From NCBI GenBank assembly GCA_028868825.1, contig JAGWTU010000016.1:1-64000 (forward strand): DNA of 64,000 bases, written 5' to 3'. The translations under genes and the position numbers were made by a program. Below the pieces are notes generated by a model that saw only the letters and a list, made by a program, of their open reading frames with translations, did no database searches and had not been told where the DNA came from. Position 1 is the stretch's first letter. Every line of letters begins with the position of its first letter. The stretch comes from Burkholderiales bacterium. Its GTDB lineage: Bacteria > Pseudomonadota > Gammaproteobacteria > Burkholderiales > Burkholderiaceae_C. Below are positions 62,344-64,000 of this stretch, piece by piece.

Positions 62344-63717
62344 TCAAGACCCGGCCAGCTTCATGCGGCGCAACAGCACCGAGCCCACCGACTTGCTGCC
62401 CTGCGTGTAGACGTCGGCGCCGACGGCGGCGATGTCCTTGAACATCTCGCGCAGGTTGCCGGCGATCGTCACCTCCTGCACCGGATAGGCGATGCGCCCG
62501 CCCTCGACCCAGAAGCCGGCGGCGCCGCGCGAATAGTCGCCGGTGACGTAGTTGATGCCCTGCCCCATCAGCTCGGTGACGAAGAGGCCGCGGCCGAGCT
62601 TGGCGAGCATCGCGTCGAGGCCGTCGCCGGGCTGCGTGAGCCGGCTCGACAGGCGCAGGTTCTGCGAGCCGCCGGCATGGCCCGTGGTGCGCATGCCGAG
62701 CTTGCGCGCCGAATAGCTCGACAGGAAATAGCCTTCGACGACGCCGCCCTGGACGACCTTGCGCGAGCGCGTGCGCACGCCCTCGTCGTCGAAAGGCGCG
62801 CTGCCCTTGCCCTTGGGCAGATGCGGCTCCTCGACGAGGTCGAGATGCTCGGCGAGCACCTGGCGGCCGAGGCTGTCGACGAGGAAGCTGGTCTTGCGGT
62901 ACAGCGCGCCGCCCGAGGTCGCCTGGACGAAGGCGCCGAGCAGCCCGGCGGCGACGGTGGACTCGAACAGCACCGGCACCTCGGCGGTGGGCACGCGGCG
63001 CGACTTCATGCGCGCCAGCGCGCGCTCGGCGGCGTAGCGGCCGACGATCTCGGGCGCGGCGAGGTCGTGCGCGTCGCGCATCGACGTGTACCAGCCGTCG
63101 CGCTGCATGTCCTTGCCGCGACCGGCGATCAGCGACACCGACAGGTAATGGCGCGAGCTCGAATAGCCGCCGCGGAAGCCGCGCGTGTTGCCGGCCCAGA
63201 AATGCGCCTGCTGCGCCGAGACGCCGGCACCCTCGGAATTGCTGATGCGGCGGTCGACGCGCAGCGCGGCGTCCTCGCAGCGCCGCGCCAGCTCGGCCGC
63301 GGCGGCGGCTTCGATGGTCCAGGGATGGAAGAGGTCGAGGTCGCGCGCAGCCTCTTCGGCGCTGGCGAGATCGTCGGCGTCGGGCAGTCCTGCGGCCGGG
63401 TCCTCGGCCGTGAAGCGCGCGATGTCGTAGGCCGCCTGGACGGTCTGGCGCAGTGCGGCGACCGAGAAATCCGAGGTGCTGGCGTTGCCGCGGCGCTGAC
63501 CGAGGTAGACGCTGACGCCCAGGCTCTTGTCGCGGTTGCGCTCGACGTTCTCGAGCTCGCCCTTGCGCACCGAGACCGACAGGCCCACGCCTTCGGAGAC
63601 CTCGGCGCCGGCATCGCTGGCGCCGAGCTGGCGCGCCAGTGCCAGCGTGTCCTCGACGATCTGCTGAAACTGCTGCTGGGGGTAGGCGAAGCCCTGTTCG
63701 GCGCGGTTGGAACTCAT
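62344..63717 (-). CDS. pmbA: Metalloprotease PmbA/TldE
   Basis: Subunit of the TldD/TldE zinc-dependent peptidase, which degrades small peptides and matures some peptide antibiotics. 457 residues from MSSNRAEQGFAYPQQQ. Seen: GASDAGAEVSEGVGLSVSVRKGELE, GVSVYLGQRRGNAS, FDDEGVRTRSRKVVQGG and the C-terminal GINYVTGDYSRGAAGFWVEGG with YPVQEVTIAGNLREMF. TldE lacks the catalytic HExxH, which belongs to TldD (not in the window). It is divergent from darP, a conserved arrangement. It may be cotranscribed with the phosphoesterase and kinase genes 22 bases downstream. Confidence 0.96.
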   Translation of the reverse strand: MSSNRAEQGFAYPQQQFQQIVEDTLALARQLGASDAGAEVSEGVGLSVSVRKGELENVERNRDKSLGVSVYLGQRRGNASTSDFSVAALRQTVQAAYDIARFTAEDPAAGLPDADDLASAEEAARDLDLFHPWTIEAAAAAELARRCEDAALRVDRRISNSEGAGVSAQQAHFWAGNTRGFRGGYSSSRHYLSVSLIAGRGKDMQRDGWYTSMRDAHDLAAPEIVGRYAAERALARMKSRRVPTAEVPVLFESTVAAGLLGAFVQATSGGALYRKTSFLVDSLGRQVLAEHLDLVEEPHLPKGKGSAPFDDEGVRTRSRKVVQGGVVEGYFLSSYSARKLGMRTTGHAGGSQNLRLSSRLTQPGDGLDAMLAKLGRGLFVTELMGQGINYVTGDYSRGAAGFWVEGGRIAYPVQEVTIAGNLREMFKDIAAVGADVYTQGSKSVGSVLLRRMKLAGS

Positions 63718-63778
63718 CGTGTCGGGGCGTCCTGGAGGGGCCGTGCAAGAGCCGGAAGAAGAGGCGGAAGCGGACACT

Positions 63779-63784
63779 TATGAT
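63779..63784 (+). promoter_or_regulatory. Candidate darP -10 element
   Basis: TATGAT 42 bases before the darP ATG in the 108-base divergent region with pmbA. No good -35 is seen. Confidence 0.35.
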
Positions 63785-63825
63785 ACCGGCCCACCTTCCG
63801 AGCGACTTGGCACCCATGGCCCGAC

Positions 63826-64000
63826 GCGCTGCACCGCACCGCGGCATCGACATCCACTACGGCGGCGACGACGAAAACGCCGACGTCGAAGAGGATCGCG
63901 GCCCGAGCAAGACCCGGCTCAAGCAGCAGTCGCACGAGCTGCAGAAGCTCGGTCTGGCGCTGTCCGAGCTGTCGGCCGAGCGCCTCGCCGCGGTCGAGAT
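63826..64000 (+). CDS. darP: Ribosome-associated protein DarP/YjgA (3'-truncated by window edge)
   Basis: 58 residues are visible before the window ends. MARRAAPHRGIDIHYGGDDE is a poorly conserved acidic N-terminus, then GPSKTRLKQQSHELQKLGLALSELSAERLAAVE shows the YjgA/DUF615 core (key residues SKTRLKQQSHELQKLG). DarP promotes late 50S subunit assembly. Divergence from pmbA matches other proteobacteria. Confidence 0.9.

Overview
The window is about 64 kb of very GC-rich bacterial chromosome. It looks like a betaproteobacterium of the order Burkholderiales, close to the Leptothrix/Rubrivivax/Comamonadaceae group. The support is the betaproteobacterial gene order tpiA-secG-tRNA-Leu(GAG)-nuoABCDEFGHIJKLMN, the iscR-S-U-A-hscB-hscA-fdx cluster, the zapA-6S RNA-EVE order, an intracellular PHB depolymerase, and the protein sequences themselves. 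Nearly everything is core genome. I see no insertion sequence, prophage, CRISPR array, toxin-antitoxin pair or obvious island.

Layout. 1-2485: end of a chemotaxis adaptation operon (cheR fragment, cheD, cheB). 2520-11200, minus strand: an RND efflux pump (permease and adaptor, no outer-membrane partner), then an intact GGDEF-EAL protein and a PAS/degenerate-GGDEF protein. 11345-12950, minus: a CBS-pair protein and aroC. 13037-15772, plus: a MetY-like sulfhydrylase, an alpha/beta hydrolase and pssA. 15789-18843: a YihY/BrkB membrane protein divergent from DUF2069 plus a GlcD-like flavoenzyme. 18875-34446, minus: the complete 14-gene complex I operon followed by a NUDIX hydrolase and a DUF1178 protein. 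34594-39707, minus: tRNA-Leu, secG, tpiA, a quinone oxidoreductase, pnp and rpsO. 39850-43760: an aminotransferase, hsp20, tsaD and a periplasmic amino-acid-binding protein. 43765-49235, minus: the isc operon. 49410-52075, minus: a low-molecular-weight phosphatase and uvrB. 52222-57552, plus: an aromatic/aspartate aminotransferase, phaZ, an RnfB-like ferredoxin, nth, a ZapB-like coiled coil, zapA, 6S RNA and an EVE protein. 57589-64000: a second degenerate GGDEF protein, rpsU, yqeY, a Blh-like phosphatase, a kinase-UspA fusion, a metallophosphoesterase, pmbA and the start of darP.

Functional themes are respiration (complex I), Fe-S cluster assembly that would supply complex I, Nth, the RnfB-like protein and IscR, motility/c-di-GMP signalling, and translation/RNA turnover (rpsO-pnp, rpsU, tsaD, 6S RNA).

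No dramatic new system is visible. The signals most worth following are non-coding: a structured RNA with a strong intrinsic terminator upstream of the amino-acid-binding protein (about 42684-42779), a mutually exclusive hairpin switch in the rpsO leader, an intrinsic terminator between tRNA-Leu and nuoA, an IscR type-1-like operator, and palindromes upstream of phaZ and over the start of the RnfB-like gene. Coordinates and motifs were read by eye; no search or folding program was run.
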